Source: Anadara kagoshimensis
Lineage: Eukaryota > Mollusca > Bivalvia > Arcoida > Arcidae
Reading direction: 5' to 3'
Length of the DNA: 64,000 nucleotides
Assembly (NCBI GenBank): GCA_021292105.1
Contig: CM037870.1
Coordinates: 31,677,905 to 31,741,904 of the forward strand
Of the stretch, positions 24,301 to 35,268 are shown in pieces; the stretch's first letter is position 1, and every line of letters begins with the position of its first letter. The position numbers and the translations under genes are program-made. Below the pieces are notes generated by a model that saw only the letters and a program-made list of their open reading frames with translations, had not been told where the DNA came from and did no database searches.

Positions 24301-24841
24301 ATTAGAAGTCTTATTCATATATACATGTAGAATAATTTTGGAGTTTTTACTTTTCATTGATAACTTGGTATTTTTATTTATTTGCAAAAATATCTTATGT
24401 TAGAGAATTTAAGATATTTTAATGAATACATATCTTTTTTCTTATAAAGGAATTAAGGCCATTTTTTATGTTTGTACCAGAATATATACTATATGTATAC
24501 TTATTATAACCACGTTATCAACAAGTTATTATCTTATGTTAAAACATGCAGTCAGAGTTAACGAGGTCCCCTTCAGTGCATGTTTTCTGGTGATAATTGC
24601 TTGGCTGAACTAACCGCTAGAAAGCAGTGATATGGCTGACAGATGACACGTGAAAATCACCATAAGTATACTTTTCTGTTAGCATTGTAATTACCCTAAC
24701 AAAATACCTTACAAGATCTTTATCTTTTTTTTACTTGAAAGTGTTTTCAGCGTGACATCATTACAAAAAATGACATACTAACCGTAATTGCCATTTTTGT
24801 CGACTCTAGAGGAAGTGGCCTACTAGTCAAAATTACATTAT

Positions 24842-25005
24842 TAAGGGGAAAACTGTAATTTTATAATTACTCAGGAAAAACTGTCATTTTATGATTATTC
24901 AGAAAAAACTGCAATTTTGTAATTATCCAAGGAAAACTGTAATTTTATAATTATTCAAGGAAAACTGCCATTTTATAATTATTCAGGGAAAACTGTAATT
25001 TTATA
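24842..25005 (+). repeat. 28-bp minisatellite, ~6 units
   Basis: The unit is AAAACTGTAATTTTATAATT followed by ATTCAGGG, with minor variants such as TGTCATTTTATG and TCCAAGG. It lies in intron 1. Confidence 0.85.
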
Positions 25006-25734
25006 ATGATAGTGATTGGTGTGTTAGTTGTCAAAACATAACACATATACCGAGTTTTTATTATATTTACCTTAATTTAAAATTTTGATTTAAAAAAATA
25101 TATTACTCGTTAATGTTGTAAATACAAAATCTTGTAATGCACATGTGCATTTGATAAATTCATATTCTCTGAAGTAGTCTCTATATAAGACTAAAATTTT
25201 CTTAAGACTTACAGCTGCCGAAACGTTGAAAGATGAGCCAGAATTGAATATTTTTTAATTGACCCCCCCTCCATTTAAAAAACAAAAAAATTGTGAACAG
25301 AAACTAAAAATCTCACCAATAGAATGCACCCTGTACTTATTAATGGACGGAAGTGTTATTAATAGAACTTTTTTGACCGCAGAACCGCAACAAAAATTCG
25401 GTAGGCCAAAAGCATAATTATAATACCGAACGAGTGAGTTATTACTGTTCAAAACCACAACACTATAATTACACCAATTTGCGACTAGAAAATGTAAAAT
25501 AAACAAAAGTAGTATCAATAAAACGTAAAATTAAAGTAGAAAAAAACATTATGAAAAAACCCACTAAACTTATAAGAACCATAGACAAGTTATGAATAAC
25601 GCTTTGAGGTTTACTTTGATTTTCAGAGGAAGCTCTTCCATTGATGATACTGCATATATATTGGTGCAGCTTAAGCAGTGCAATCAGCTTTTGCGTTGCC
25701 TTTTATAAAAAAAATGACTAGACAATCAACAGCA

Positions 25735-25860
25735 ATGGCTAATTTTATTTTAAAGTTTTTACTTTCCTTCTGGAGTGTGATTCGGACATGGATTCGTATG
25801 TTTGTTTTTTGATTTATTAAAATCAGAAAATGCATGAGTAAACAGTGTATGCAATTCCGG
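25735..25860 (-). repeat. Dispersed repeat, family R (partial)
   Basis: Contains AAAGTTTTTACTTTCCTTCTG and GGACATGGATTCGTATGTTT, matching the reverse copies at 16020 and 63520. Confidence 0.5.
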
Positions 25861-26274
25861 AATTTCTCTATTTAGAGGTTGTTGCTGTAGTTTTCTACTC
25901 TTTATTGACCGATGGTCAGAAAAAAGAGTAGGAACAGATAATTAAAACGAGGCGATTTTCAAATACGCAGTTAAGAAAATATACTTATGATTGCTTTTAT
26001 CCTCTCTTGTAAATATGGAACTTTCATTTGACAGACGAACACCAATTGCTTTGTCCACAGCGATGCCAATAAAACATACCTGGTCACCATTTTTTGACCC
26101 ATCAGTATAAATTGAAAGCCAGCTGACGAAGTTAGCCGGAGTTAAACGATTGTTGTCTTTATAGGCAGAAAATGCTGATTATTTCCGTTTTTTAAAACAT
26201 TTTGTTAGATCCAAATTGAGAGATACCAAGAAAGACCATCTGTTTATTTGTTTTAAAAACAATAACTTTCATTC

Positions 26275-26395
26275 AAATTATTCTTTAAATTACTGTACCA
26301 GGTTTGATGTTACAGCACAGATGTTCGTTTCGGAATGCAATTCCTCATCAGTAGTGCTTGGACCAAAATTGTGAAACCAAAATTTTAAAAGTATT
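26275..26395 (-). repeat. Dispersed repeat, family Q (partial)
   Basis: Reverse-orientation fragment containing CGTTTCGGAATGCAATTCC, TCATCAGTAGTGCTTGGACC and AAATTGTGAAACC, which matches the 3' half of the family. Confidence 0.65.
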
Positions 26396-26740
26396 GTCAT
26401 AATATGAGTTTTTAAATTTTCTGAATGAAATATTATAAAATTTATATTGTCATATTATTGATTCAGAAAATTCCATAATTTATGATATCATAATAAACAT
26501 AAAATAAATGATATTTTATTAGAGTCTCAAGGCGCAATAAGCCTAGGTTTACTGAATCGCCTATGCACTGTGAAATCTTAAACTACATATTATATACAGA
26601 GTACACCACATTGAGTGATGAACTTCATTTTTAAGCACGAGTTTTTAAATGTTGAAAAAAACACATTTTGAATTTGAAACGCGCCAAACTATCTTGCATT
26701 ACCTCTTGAAATACCATGAGCAGAAGTCATTTATTATATT

Positions 26741-26851
26741 TGTCACATACCATTTTTTATATTAATCATAAAATACATTCAAAAATGGTATATTGTCTAT
26801 TGTCATATACGAATGTATTTTATGATTAAATCCAAAAAATGGTATATGACA
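26741..26851. mobile_element. Mini-hairpin family P1, dimeric copy
   Basis: Two TGTCAYATAC...GGTATA hairpins are joined by TTGTCTAT. Arms contain ACCATTTTTT, TTAATCATAAAATACATTC and the inverted AAAAAATGGTATATGACA. The whole 111 bp is close to self-complementary. Confidence 0.8.
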
Positions 26852-27843
26852 TATTTACAATTCTTTCGACAATTGCTTCTGTATGTCTCATCATCGAAGA
26901 TGGAACAGTCATATTGTAAAAATAAGTTAATGATATGAACAAAACCATGTCATGTAATTTCAATACAATTGCATATAATTTCAATACTTAATTCCAATTA
27001 TTATAGCAGTTTGTTTAGTTTCGTGATAATTTTACGACTTGAAGGTCATCAATATATAAGATTAGGTACCGTAAGTTTAAAATTCCAATCAAGATGGTAA
27101 TTAATTACCTCAAACAACTAAAACAAATGTCGGATTCTCGTAATAAAACTTTACTACCGTATCATCCCCCGGTCTTAGAACTTACGGAATTTCATCAATG
27201 AGCAAATTTTACGATATGGCAACTGATATTTCACGTATCGATAGCAAATTTTATGAAACTAAAAGCAATTAATTCGTCTAGATACAAGGGTTATATCACC
27301 CATGGGAGTTGATCAGTGTCAAAAAAGGCGTATAGTTTATCACCGTTTTTTCATTAATTAATTCTATTTATAGACGTCACGTGATAATTTTTATGATTGA
27401 ATACTGACACTTCATAATGTTACGGAGTTTGAATCTTAATTTAAAATTTTTGATATACGAGCAAATTTTTTTAAATAATATTATGATTTGTAGACTAAAA
27501 AGGCGTGACTGAAAAAAAAAAAAAAGAAATTAAAATAATAATAAAAAAATTAAAAAAAATTGTAAAAAATTATAATTTTTTAACATTTACGCTGATTGAA
27601 AATGCACATTTTGGGTAAATGTCATTTGTCAAACGTGTCAGACTTGGTGACAGTGTTCGTCTTAGTTGTCTAGTGTCTCAGAACAGTTCAAAGGGTATGC
27701 ATTAACTCATTCACACCACACAAATCGCAACATTTTACATGCATCATATATTGCACTTGAAGACTTGTTGTTGAATGTTGCTAAACAATTTTTCAGCTAT
27801 TCGCGACGAGAACTACTTTACTAATCTCTATGGATTAATCTAC
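26852..27843. other. Intron 1 DNA, no feature recognised
   Basis: AT-rich sequence with an A-rich stretch at 27510-27580. I see no gene or repeat family. Confidence 0.4.
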
Positions 27844-28275
27844 GGACAAGTCCGTGTATGTATGTGAAGTGCGAGTGTTTTTTTATGGTTTGATCTATAC
27901 CAGCGCACACTCAGAGTGTTCACCCGGTTCACCATTGCGGTTTCTGAGTTGATAGAGTGCTCGCTCCATAAGCAAGAAGCCGTGGGTTCGAACAATGACA
28001 AGTCCGTGTAGGTATGTAAAGTGCGAGTGTTTTTTATGGTTTGACCCGTACCAGCGCACACTCAGAGTGACTTTAAGGTGCTAGCTCTTCGAGTCAGTAC
28101 GCCGCTGACAAGCGTACCACTACTCCAGTCACATTACAATATACTGACACCGGGTGATCCAGTAAAGGCCATCGGCAAGTAAAATCCACTTTCCAACATG
28201 TGGTCTTAGCGGTACTCGCAGCGGTGAGAGATCCTGGATTTGTAGACTGATGTCTTATTCACCAGGCCACCGCGG
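27844..28275 (+). mobile_element. tRNA-derived SINE-like region with a ~155-bp duplication
   Basis: A tRNA-like head (TTGCGGTTTCTGAGTTGATAG, CTCGCTCC, GTGGGTTCGAAC) lies at 27940-27998. The block GACAAGTCCGTGTA.GTATGT to GCGCACACTCAGAGTG occurs on both sides of it (27844-27920 and 28000-28073). The downstream part to 28275 has a different tail from the SINEs at 29836 and 47485. The T stem is disrupted, so it is not a functional tRNA. Confidence 0.55.
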
Positions 28276-28498
28276 TCTCTACTTGAAGACTAGTGTGGTT
28301 CGGTTGTACACTTGAAGCTATCGCAGTTCACAAGTCATTCTCCCATAGGGTTGTACGTTTTCCTTGACCTGACTTTGAACCAAATACATTTTATAAGTAA
28401 AAGAAAATCAAGACATAACTTCAAGTTATATATCAGTTGTATAAATGCATTATGTTACTTTCTCTTTGTAAAAGTTGTGTCTTTCTAGCAGTGATTTA

Positions 28499-28501
28499 AA
28501 A

Positions 28502-28544
<43 letters not shown>
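28499..28544. repeat. (AAAT)n microsatellite
   Basis: About eleven uninterrupted ATAA tetranucleotides. Similar tracts occur at 38596-38648 and 40275-40306. Confidence 0.95.
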
Positions 28545-29039
28545 AACCAAAAAACATTGTATTGTTATCATTCATTTTCCCCCGTATACGTTACTGCTTA
28601 ACTTGCACGGCTAGGGGCATTCAGTTGCCAGCTTTACAAGTGCATTGCGTGACGGAAGATTTCGCTGTTACCGAATAGGTGAACATCTCCTATAAAGCCA
28701 AACATGATAAACTTTTTGTAATAGGGGTTTGTGTTGTTAAAATCAACCACACATTTTAGGAATATTCTAACTTAGTTATATGCATTGGCGGTTTATAGTG
28801 ACTGACTAAATGAACATCTCCAATGAAACCGTCGTGAGATGGTTAGCTTGAGGTATTTTGAGAAATCCGCTTGATAACAGGGAAATTCTGATTTGTTCCT
28901 ACAGTTGGTAGCTAATTTAGGCCAATCTTCTTTAGCTATATATTAGCAGCTTTTCTGCTCAGTGTTAAACTTTCGACGGGTCTGTACTGTACTTTGGCCC
29001 GAATAAGATTGTGTTTCATTAGTTTCCTTTGTGCTGCCG

Positions 29040-29147
29040 TGTCATGTGCTGATTTTGAATTTTTATCAAAATAATGGATTCAAAATCAGCACATAACAAC
29101 TTGATTTTTAATTTTTATTAATGAAAATTAAAAATCAGCACATGACA
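29040..29147. mobile_element. Mini-hairpin family P2, dimeric copy
   Basis: The first hairpin is TGTCATGTGCTGATTTTGAA...TTCAAAATCAGCACATAACA. A second half-copy follows (GATTTTTAATTTTTATTAATG...AATTAAAAATCAGCACATGACA-type). The ends TGTCATGTGCTG and CAGCACATGACA are shared with copies at 46920, 59783 and 61019. Confidence 0.75.
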
Positions 29148-29501
29148 GCTGCATCTGAATAAAAATTATTATGGTAAAATTTTAACATTTAAAGCAATGT
29201 ATATAGATTGCGGCAGGCAGAGTCGGGTTGCTAAAGATCGAATGTCGCAGAATTTCTCATCACACGAAGTTAATAAGTCATGAATGAGCTGATTACTTCT
29301 TAGTTAGTAAAGAATAAATTAAACCAGTTCTAGATGAGCAATCGACCTGCCATGTGATACCATATTCAATATATCATTGCATAGGAAACTTTTAATTATG
29401 TAATCATTGAAAGATTTTGAAACTTTAAAATCACTAGGTCTTATAAAAGATAACTTTCTTTTCATCAGACAGAATTTTGTACGCACGAAATGGAACATTT
29501 G

Positions 29502-29835
29502 GAACAATGACAAGAAAACAGATAATATAAGCAATAATCATTCACATTTGTAACTTCTCTCAACTTTTCAATACCATTGCGATAGCTCAGTTGGTAGAGT
29601 ACTCGCTCCGTAAGCGAGAAGCCCCGGGTTCGAACAATGACAAGAAAACAGATAATATAAGCAATAATCATTCACCCCTGTTACTCCTCTGAACTTTTCA
29701 GTACCATTGCGGTTGTTCAGTTGGTAGAGTACTCGCTCCGTAAGCGAGAAGCCCCGGGTTCGAACAATGACAAGAAAACAGATGATATAAGCAATAATCA
29801 TTCACCTCTGTTACTCCTCTGAACTTTTCAGTACC
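29502..29835 (+). repeat. 130-bp tandem repeat carrying tRNA-like SINE heads
   Basis: GAACAATGACAAGAAAACAG begins units at 29502, 29632 and 29762. Each unit includes a tRNA-like A box (GCTCAGTTGGTAGAG), an anticodon-like hairpin (CTCGCTCCGTAAGCGAG) and GGGTTCGAAC. The frames open on the minus strand simply follow this repeat. T stems are incomplete, so these are not tRNA genes. Confidence 0.8.
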
Positions 29836-30184
29836 ATTGCGGTTGCTCAGTTGGTAGAGTGTTCGCTCCGTAATCGAGAAGCCGTGGGTTCAAACTCCGT
29901 CCGGGTCTGAGCTAAGATTTGTAACTTGAGTAGGTAGTGAATGTTCTTTCGCCAAACACTTGGTATTATGAAATTATGAAAAGAAAGTCACGGTTCTTTC
30001 GGATGGGAACTTAAAATAAACGAGGTCACGTGTCGCAGTAGGCGTAGAACGATAAAAACCCCAGTTGTAAAATACCATCACCGCAACGCATAGGCAGAAT
30101 TTCTACATCTTCGTATATAACTGACGACTTCTGGATATAAGTGAAATATTCTTGACTGCTTCGTTAAACAACATTACTCAACTC
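29836..30184 (+). mobile_element. tRNA-derived SINE, near full length
   Basis: The head has an A box (TTGCTCAGTTGGTAGAG) and a B box (GGGTTCAAACTCC). The body holds TGTTCTTTCGCCAA, AAGTCACGGTTCTTTCGGAT, a GAGGTCACGTGTCGC-like part and GCAGAATTTCT. The tail is GATATAAGTGAAATATTCTT then GACTGCTTCGTTAAACAACA-TTACTCAACTC. The same body and tail recur at 39236, 41080, 41931, 45400, 47485 and 50745. Confidence 0.8.
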
Positions 30185-30247
30185 AACTTTGAGCTTTTCA
30201 AACCCTTTATAATTGTAAAATAATTCTATCCCTTCCTATTTGATTTA

Positions 30248-30459
30248 CTGTAAACGTATTTAATTTCGCGTGTATTTATTTTCGCGGTATGGAAAATTTA
30301 GACATATCTGCGTAGTTAAATTTTCACGTTTTTGAAATATGCACTATCACAAAATAAGCATGATATAATTTTCGCTTGGTATTAATTGTCCGAACGCAAA
30401 ACAAACAACCGCAAAAATAAGCGAAAATTAGTACACTGCGAAAATAAATACGTTTACAG
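30248..30459. mobile_element. 212-bp TIR MITE (CTGTAAACGTATTTA ends, TA flanks)
   Basis: Ends CTGTAAACGTATTTAATTTC and the inverted AAAATAAATACGTTTACAG are flanked by TA. The interior alternates TTTCGCG/CGCGAAAA-type words. A second copy is at 52471-52676. TA flanks and size fit a mariner/pogo-derived MITE. Confidence 0.75.
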
Positions 30460-30749
30460 TATAAAAAAAAGATTCGACAGAAAAGGCGTAAGTTTACTAC
30501 TATTCAGCGTTAATTAATCATTTTTTGGCATTTAAATAATATATTGTTCGCGTATTTTTCTATTTTCTCCGAACATATTTTATGAAAATCAGAACAAGCC
30601 GACAGAAACAACATAAATTAATTATAAACATATTTTATGATTTTTTTTCTACTTACACGATTAATTAATTATGTGAAATGACATACGTGATTGAATACAA
30701 GATCGAAGACGTAACGTTTTACACAAAATAATATTTATTACTAATTGAC

Positions 30750-31078
30750 TTATTTCCGTCTCTCCCCGAGGAGAATCGAGCTGTTTACAAGTCCTCTCCA
30801 TTGCCCCTGTCTGTCGCTACTTTTGTTGCTTCAGTCCATGAATTGTATCTCAGCTCTTTCCGTTCTCTTTCAATGGTTCTTCTCCAAGTCTCTTTGGGTC
30901 GTCCTTTTTTCCTCTTTCCCTCTGGTGTTCAGGTAAATGCCAGTTTTGGGTACCTGTTGTTCTTCATTCTCAAAACATGGCCCAGCCATTTCCACCATCC
31001 GCTTTTGATTGTGGTGATGATCTTTTCTGCCCCGGCTCTTGTTCTTACTTCTTCATTTGATACTTTCTGTGGCCAGTA
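30750..31078 (-). pseudogene. Non-LTR retrotransposon ORF2 3' fragment, decayed
   Basis: Read on the minus strand this gives the familiar C-terminal tail of LINE reverse transcriptases: WPQKVSNEEVRTRAG, then WKWLGHVLRM, a TPEGKRKKGRPKETWRRT block, and RERKELRYNSW...ATDRG, ending at a TAA at 30750-30752. The frame is broken by an in-frame TGA where the family normally has Trp in the LTWTPEGK motif, and by a one-base shift just after ATDRG. Only the 3' end is present, as expected of 5'-truncated LINE insertions. The motif is shared by RTE/CR1/L2-type elements and I cannot assign a clade. Open frames on the plus strand here are antisense shadows. It sits in intron 1, 0.8 kb before exon 2. Confidence 0.85.
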
Positions 31079-31134
31079 GATATTTATTACTAAGCCAATT
31101 TAATTTTACAACACTAGACGACCTTTTTGAATAA

Positions 31135-31230
31135 AAAACCTTATCATTAATGCTTGGACTAAGATTGTGGAAATCCAAAAGATAAGAAAAATAAAAAAGA
31201 ACCAAAATGTTATTTACCAAATCTAATTTA
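31135..31230 (-). repeat. Dispersed repeat, family Q (decayed fragment)
   Basis: AATGCTTGGACTAAGATTGTGG and ACCAAATCTAATTTAGG match the reverse of the family Q middle section with many changes. Confidence 0.4.
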
Positions 31231-31269
31231 GGCCATATGCCATTTTTTGGATATATTTATTATTAAATT

Positions 31270-31388
31270 TGTCATATACCATTTTTTGAATTTAATCATA
31301 AAATACATTCAAAAATGTATTGTCTTATACCATTTTTGAATGTATTTTATGAAAAGATATATGTCAAATTAAAAAAAGGTATATGGCA
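31270..31388. mobile_element. Mini-hairpin family P1, dimeric copy
   Basis: TGTCATATACCATTTTTTGA begins the element, and an inverted GGTATATGGCA ends it. The central join is TGTATTGTCTTATACC, a decayed form of the TTGTCTAT linker. It ends about 515 bp before exon 2. Confidence 0.75.
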
Positions 31389-31904
31389 CTTTGAAGAATT
31401 AAGCAAAGCGTTGTTTTCCTTAAAGGATATTGAAATTTAAGAAGCAAATAAGTTTGATGAACAATGTTTATCTGTCAATCTGTCTATAAAATTCATATGT
31501 TAATGTAGGCGTATTTTGGAACCAATATATCTTCTCATATCCTATGTGCCCAGTAAAACCATCGTTGCAAGATGTAATATTTGGATAACTATATATGTGC
31601 CGTGAGACGTCCAACATAGATCCTCCTTAACAAGCTTATATAGCATCGAAATAGTTACACCAAAAGAATAGTCATTTGTTTAATTCCAGATTCCTTCTTG
31701 AAATATGACAACTTTCTTCTATTATTTGAATAAAACAAACGCCATTATTTGTGAACAAAATCGTGTGATGCAGGAGACCCACATGCATGTACATGTGAGG
31801 TGTGACCATGAAGCAAAACTTGTTCGTGGATATAAAACACCCCAGACCAATGTTTGTAACAATAAGCTTAAGTATCAATTGTTTCATTGTTTTATATTTT
31901 TCAG

Positions 31905-31990
31905 GCAATATCCAGAAATGTGAAAATGAAGGTGAAGAAGTATATATACCATTGATATCAGACAACCCATGTATATCGTGTACGTGTGAG
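31905..31990 (+). CDS. BMPER: BMPER/crossveinless-2-like gene, exon 2 (first half of VWC1)
   Basis: A pyrimidine-rich tract ending TTTTTCAG precedes the exon at 31905, and GTAAGC follows at 31991. With the base carried from exon 1 it encodes residues 37-65. These contain CENEGE, then IP, then SDNPC followed by C-x2-C-x-C. This cysteine pattern and the CENEGE...DNPC context match the start of the first von Willebrand C domain of BMPER/CV-2 as I recall the family. Visible cysteines are residues 42, 59, 62 and 64. In known members the N-terminal VWC region is the BMP-binding part and the protein acts outside the cell to tune BMP signalling. The exon ends in phase 0. A Tigger/pogo-like insertion starts only 27 bp past the donor. 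Confidence 0.88.
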
Positions 31991-32016
31991 GTAAGCATGA
32001 TTTTAAATATCATATA

Positions 32017-32195
32017 CAGCCAAACCTGTCTATAAAGGCCACCAAAGGGAACCAGTAAAAGTGGCCTTTATGGACAGGTGGCCTTTATATACAGGTTCAA
32101 ATAATATAAATAAAGAACAATTTGGATACAATTCTACTGGCCTTTATAAGCAGGTGGCCTTTATATAGAGGTGGCCTTTAAGGCAGGTTGGACTG
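32017..32195 (+). mobile_element. Tigger/pogo-like MITE, 27 bp downstream of exon 2
   Basis: Ends CAGCCAAACCTGTCTATAAA and the inverted AGGCAGGTTGGACTG are flanked by TA on both sides. The 179-bp interior has GTGGCCTTTATGGACAGGTG and TTTATATACAGGTTCAAATA. Same family as 22858-23020 and 53169-53345. Confidence 0.8.
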
Positions 32196-32531
32196 TACTC
32201 ACTAGCTTTCTGTCAGCAATAGAAAGCGAGGCTTTTTCGTTGTCTTTGGTCGCAAAAGCGAAGGCTTCAAATAGTTTCAAAATCGTTCAGATCATATCGT
32301 TTTACATGAGAAGTTTCAGTGATGCCCACGTGAATTAATTGTCGAAAAAGCTTGTTGTCTTCTAGAAATAGCGAACATTGTTTTACATGTATTTCTTCAG
32401 GATTTCAATATCTTTGACAAAATTACAGTCTGCATATTGGTGGACTTTTTTTAATTCTCACACCTTCACTTGGAACCATAATGTGTAAATATTGTGATGC
32501 TGGTCATTTCATAAATAAGAATAAAAAAATA

Positions 32532-32604
32532 CGACCACGACGAGACTCGAACTCGCAATCTTCCGATTCGAAGTCGGACGCCTTATCCATTAGGCCACGC
32601 GGTC
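32532..32604 (-). tRNA. tRNA-Arg (anticodon TCG)
   Basis: On the minus strand this 73-nt sequence folds as a complete cloverleaf. The acceptor stem is GACCGCG with CGTGGTC (one G-T pair) and discriminator G. The D arm is GCCT/AGGC, the anticodon stem TCCGA/TCGGA with loop CTTCGAA (anticodon TCG, reading CGA Arg codons), and the T arm GCGAG-TTCGAGT-CTCGT. The A and B boxes are intact. A run of seven T on the transcribed strand (plus 32523-32529) follows the 3' end within a few bases, the normal RNA polymerase III terminator. The sequence closely resembles animal tRNA-Arg-TCG as I recall it. It lies antisense inside intron 2 of the BMPER-like gene, 542 bp past exon 2, and is probably functional and independently transcribed. 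Confidence 0.93.
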
Positions 32605-32701
32605 TGCACAATAAGCAAAAAATGTTAGTTCCAAGTGTTATGCGAAGAAAATTATGCGAAGAAAAGAAAACTGAGATTTTTGTCATTTTTCAAATAAAGT
32701 A

Positions 32702-34999
32702 TTAAATGAAACGGGAAAGACCTTTCACTGCTTTTAAAGTAAATGACGCTTTGGAATATCAAAACGGGGTCCGAAATTCCAGTTTACATTTCTTGTCAAG
32801 GTGTTGTTACATCCAGGAACGTTAACTATAAACAACTAGAGATTGTAACTGGGATACCAGTTACGTATGATTCCCCACCATCCATAAATAATTTATGGCA
32901 TATATCTGGTGAAAAGACCCTAGCAGGGTTAGCTCTGGGTTGTAAAAGTATGTCGTCAAGGAAATCGCCAGTTGTAAAATTTTGTTGCCAATTTCATTAC
33001 TGTGTCGCCAAAAAGGGTAAATTTTGTGATTTTCACGTCACATGCGTTTTTAATGTTGTGTATATATTGCCTCGATGAACAATCACATTCTAAAGACAGT
33101 TGTGTATAAAGTACATTTGTACCGCGCCGACCTGGTAAACTAAAAAAAATCATACCTTGATTGCTTTTTGAAATTTCTTTGAAAGTTAAAGTAGATTTGA
33201 ATTAAAGTTTTCGGTTGAGAAAAATCGTACATTGGAAGGCCTTCTCGGCATAGGAAGTGACGTTTTCAATGAATTTTATTGAATAAGAAAACTCGAAGAA
33301 CCACTCTCAGGCCTCTGATTTGGCGTCGCCGCGTGTTACAATGAATGAACACGTATGGGAGGGTTTGCACTGGGCATCGTTAACTGCGATTGTTTTCTTT
33401 AACTTGCGACAAAACACGGCGCTTTGCGATTTTTCTGGCCACAAGTTTTCAAAGTTCATCGGTATCTTGGTCACCAGTAATTAACAGGTGATAACACATT
33501 GAAGCCAGTGACGGATTGGCGAGTGTCACTGAATAAACACAGTAATTAATGGCTGAGTTGATTAAGATCGTTGTCTTAGGTGCGAATGTAAGACCTTCTA
33601 ATGATGGGCAGGTAGATCCAAGTAATATTGTAGCGTGTCGACATTGCCTGAGGATATACCCAGGTGCCCTACCGATGTCGTCAGACATTATAAACACCGA
33701 TGGATTCGGTATTATTGTAAAATCCAAAATAAAATATAATAAAAGTTACCCTTTGTGATGTTTATTTAATATTTTTTCTAAAAAGTTTATTGATTAATAA
33801 TTGTGATTCAATGCGCAATACACATCATAGGAGGCCATCTGTTTGTATTTTAATTACGCGACTTATATCGGTTATTCCTATATGTTTGAGGTTCATGATC
33901 ATAACGATACATTTACTCAGTCAAAATAGTTTTATATGAAGCATGTATGTTAACTCTATGTATAGTATGTTGAAATTGATCGACGCTGTATATATAGTCC
34001 GATTTAAAAGACCCCCTCTATTGAAAAAAACGTACTTTTCAACACGTTGAGGTACATATTAGTTTAGGTGTATTATACAGAATAAATCTCATATTGTTAT
34101 TTCCAGCATCTAAACGACTCAGATCTTCATTGCTCTATAGATTATTTAGATGTTTTTGATGCAAACGAAATAAAGTCGACTCTTGTTCAGTTGTTAATTT
34201 GAAATCGGTTGAATCACAATTTCGCTTAAATCGAAATGATACAAATGGTCCCGTCAGATCGCTATGTATTTCTATGTAAATTTGTTAGTTAATTCGATAT
34301 GCCGAATTTGAAGCGAATTTTCAGTCTAAATTACGAAATATTACGAAAATTCCCATGTTTAAATCGAAGTGAACTTTCAGTCCAAATTACGAAAATTCCA
34401 ATGTTTAAATCGAATAAAAAAGACACAAAATATTTTTATCTTAAACTTGAACAATACCTGAAATAATTGTCCATCTCTTATTTGAAAAGTGTTAATAGTA
34501 ACAGAGTGGCAGCTTACTCGGAAAATTCATTTCCGACTAAAACTACAAATTTTTGTACTCGACATACCGGTCATTAGGAAAGTGTCAGTCAGTAAAAGGA
34601 GACATTTCATTGGTGTAAACTTAAAAAAAATGGCAGTCTTCTACTTCCACAGTCAGTGATTAACAGAAAACCCCGAAGCCATTTGATCTATCAAGGCAAA
34701 CTGTATACACCATTCATCTCATTGTGTAAGGTTTTAAGTACAGGCGTGTGACGTGACAAGCTGTGGTTTTAAAAATCGCCAAGTTTTTAACGGTCACTAA
34801 TCGGATTAACTCATAGGTGAAAGCATTGGCTTAGTATAACTAAGGTGTCGTAACCAGCTTATGTCCATTCAGAATTGGTTTCCCCGGGTATTTAACTACG
34901 TATTTATTTACACCCACCCACCCACCTTCAAGATAACGAAAATTAACGCGTCTTGATTATCTACACAGACAACAGATTATTGGTAGCAAATTTCATCTA
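32702..34999. other. Intron 2 DNA, no gene recognised
   Basis: Open frames of 60-111 codons on both strands (32743-33078, 33449-33758) have no domain I recognise. A diverged ~65-bp tandem pair (TCAGTCTAAATTACGAAAT / TCAGTCCAAATTACGAAAA, ending CCATGTTTAAATCGAA) lies at 34311-34415. Confidence 0.4.
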
Positions 35000-35122
35000 A
35001 ATCCATCAAGCCGTTCCCGAGATGTGCGTCAGCATATGGTCTTGAGAGAAGAAGAATAATAAGAATAAGAATAATAATAATAATAATAAGAAGAAACAGA
35101 ACGAAAACAATATGATTCCCCA

Positions 35123-35152
35123 CCTTCGGTGGTGGGGAATCATAATAAGAGT
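35123..35152. repeat. Perfect GC-rich hairpin in a dispersed repeat tail
   Basis: TGATTCCCCACCTTCGGTGG-TGGGGAATCA forms a strong hairpin. It follows an (AAT)n tract (about 35046-35092) and CAAGCCGTTCCCGAGATGTGC. This looks like the tail of a dispersed repeat I do not recognise. Confidence 0.55.
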
Positions 35153-35268
35153 TTTTGGTCGTTAATGCATTTTGGGCATGTTTCAGGCAATTTCAATATG
35201 CATAAGCGAAAGCGAGTCCAGCTATCAAGATGTACAGGACCGTTCTAATACTCCTTACAATATATTCA

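Noticed and set aside
29575..29640. tRNA-Thr-like sequence (GCTCAGTTGGTAGAG...CTCGCTCCGTAAGCGAG)
   Set aside because: The T stem does not pair, position 33 is not U, and it repeats as part of a 130-bp unit; it is a SINE head, not a tRNA gene.
30801..31079. 92-codon plus-strand frame
   Set aside because: Antisense of the LINE C-terminal fragment, which is recognisable on the minus strand.
33449..33758. Overlapping frames on both strands (92 and 69 codons)
   Set aside because: Slightly less AT-rich than the surroundings, but no domain recognised and no way to choose a strand.
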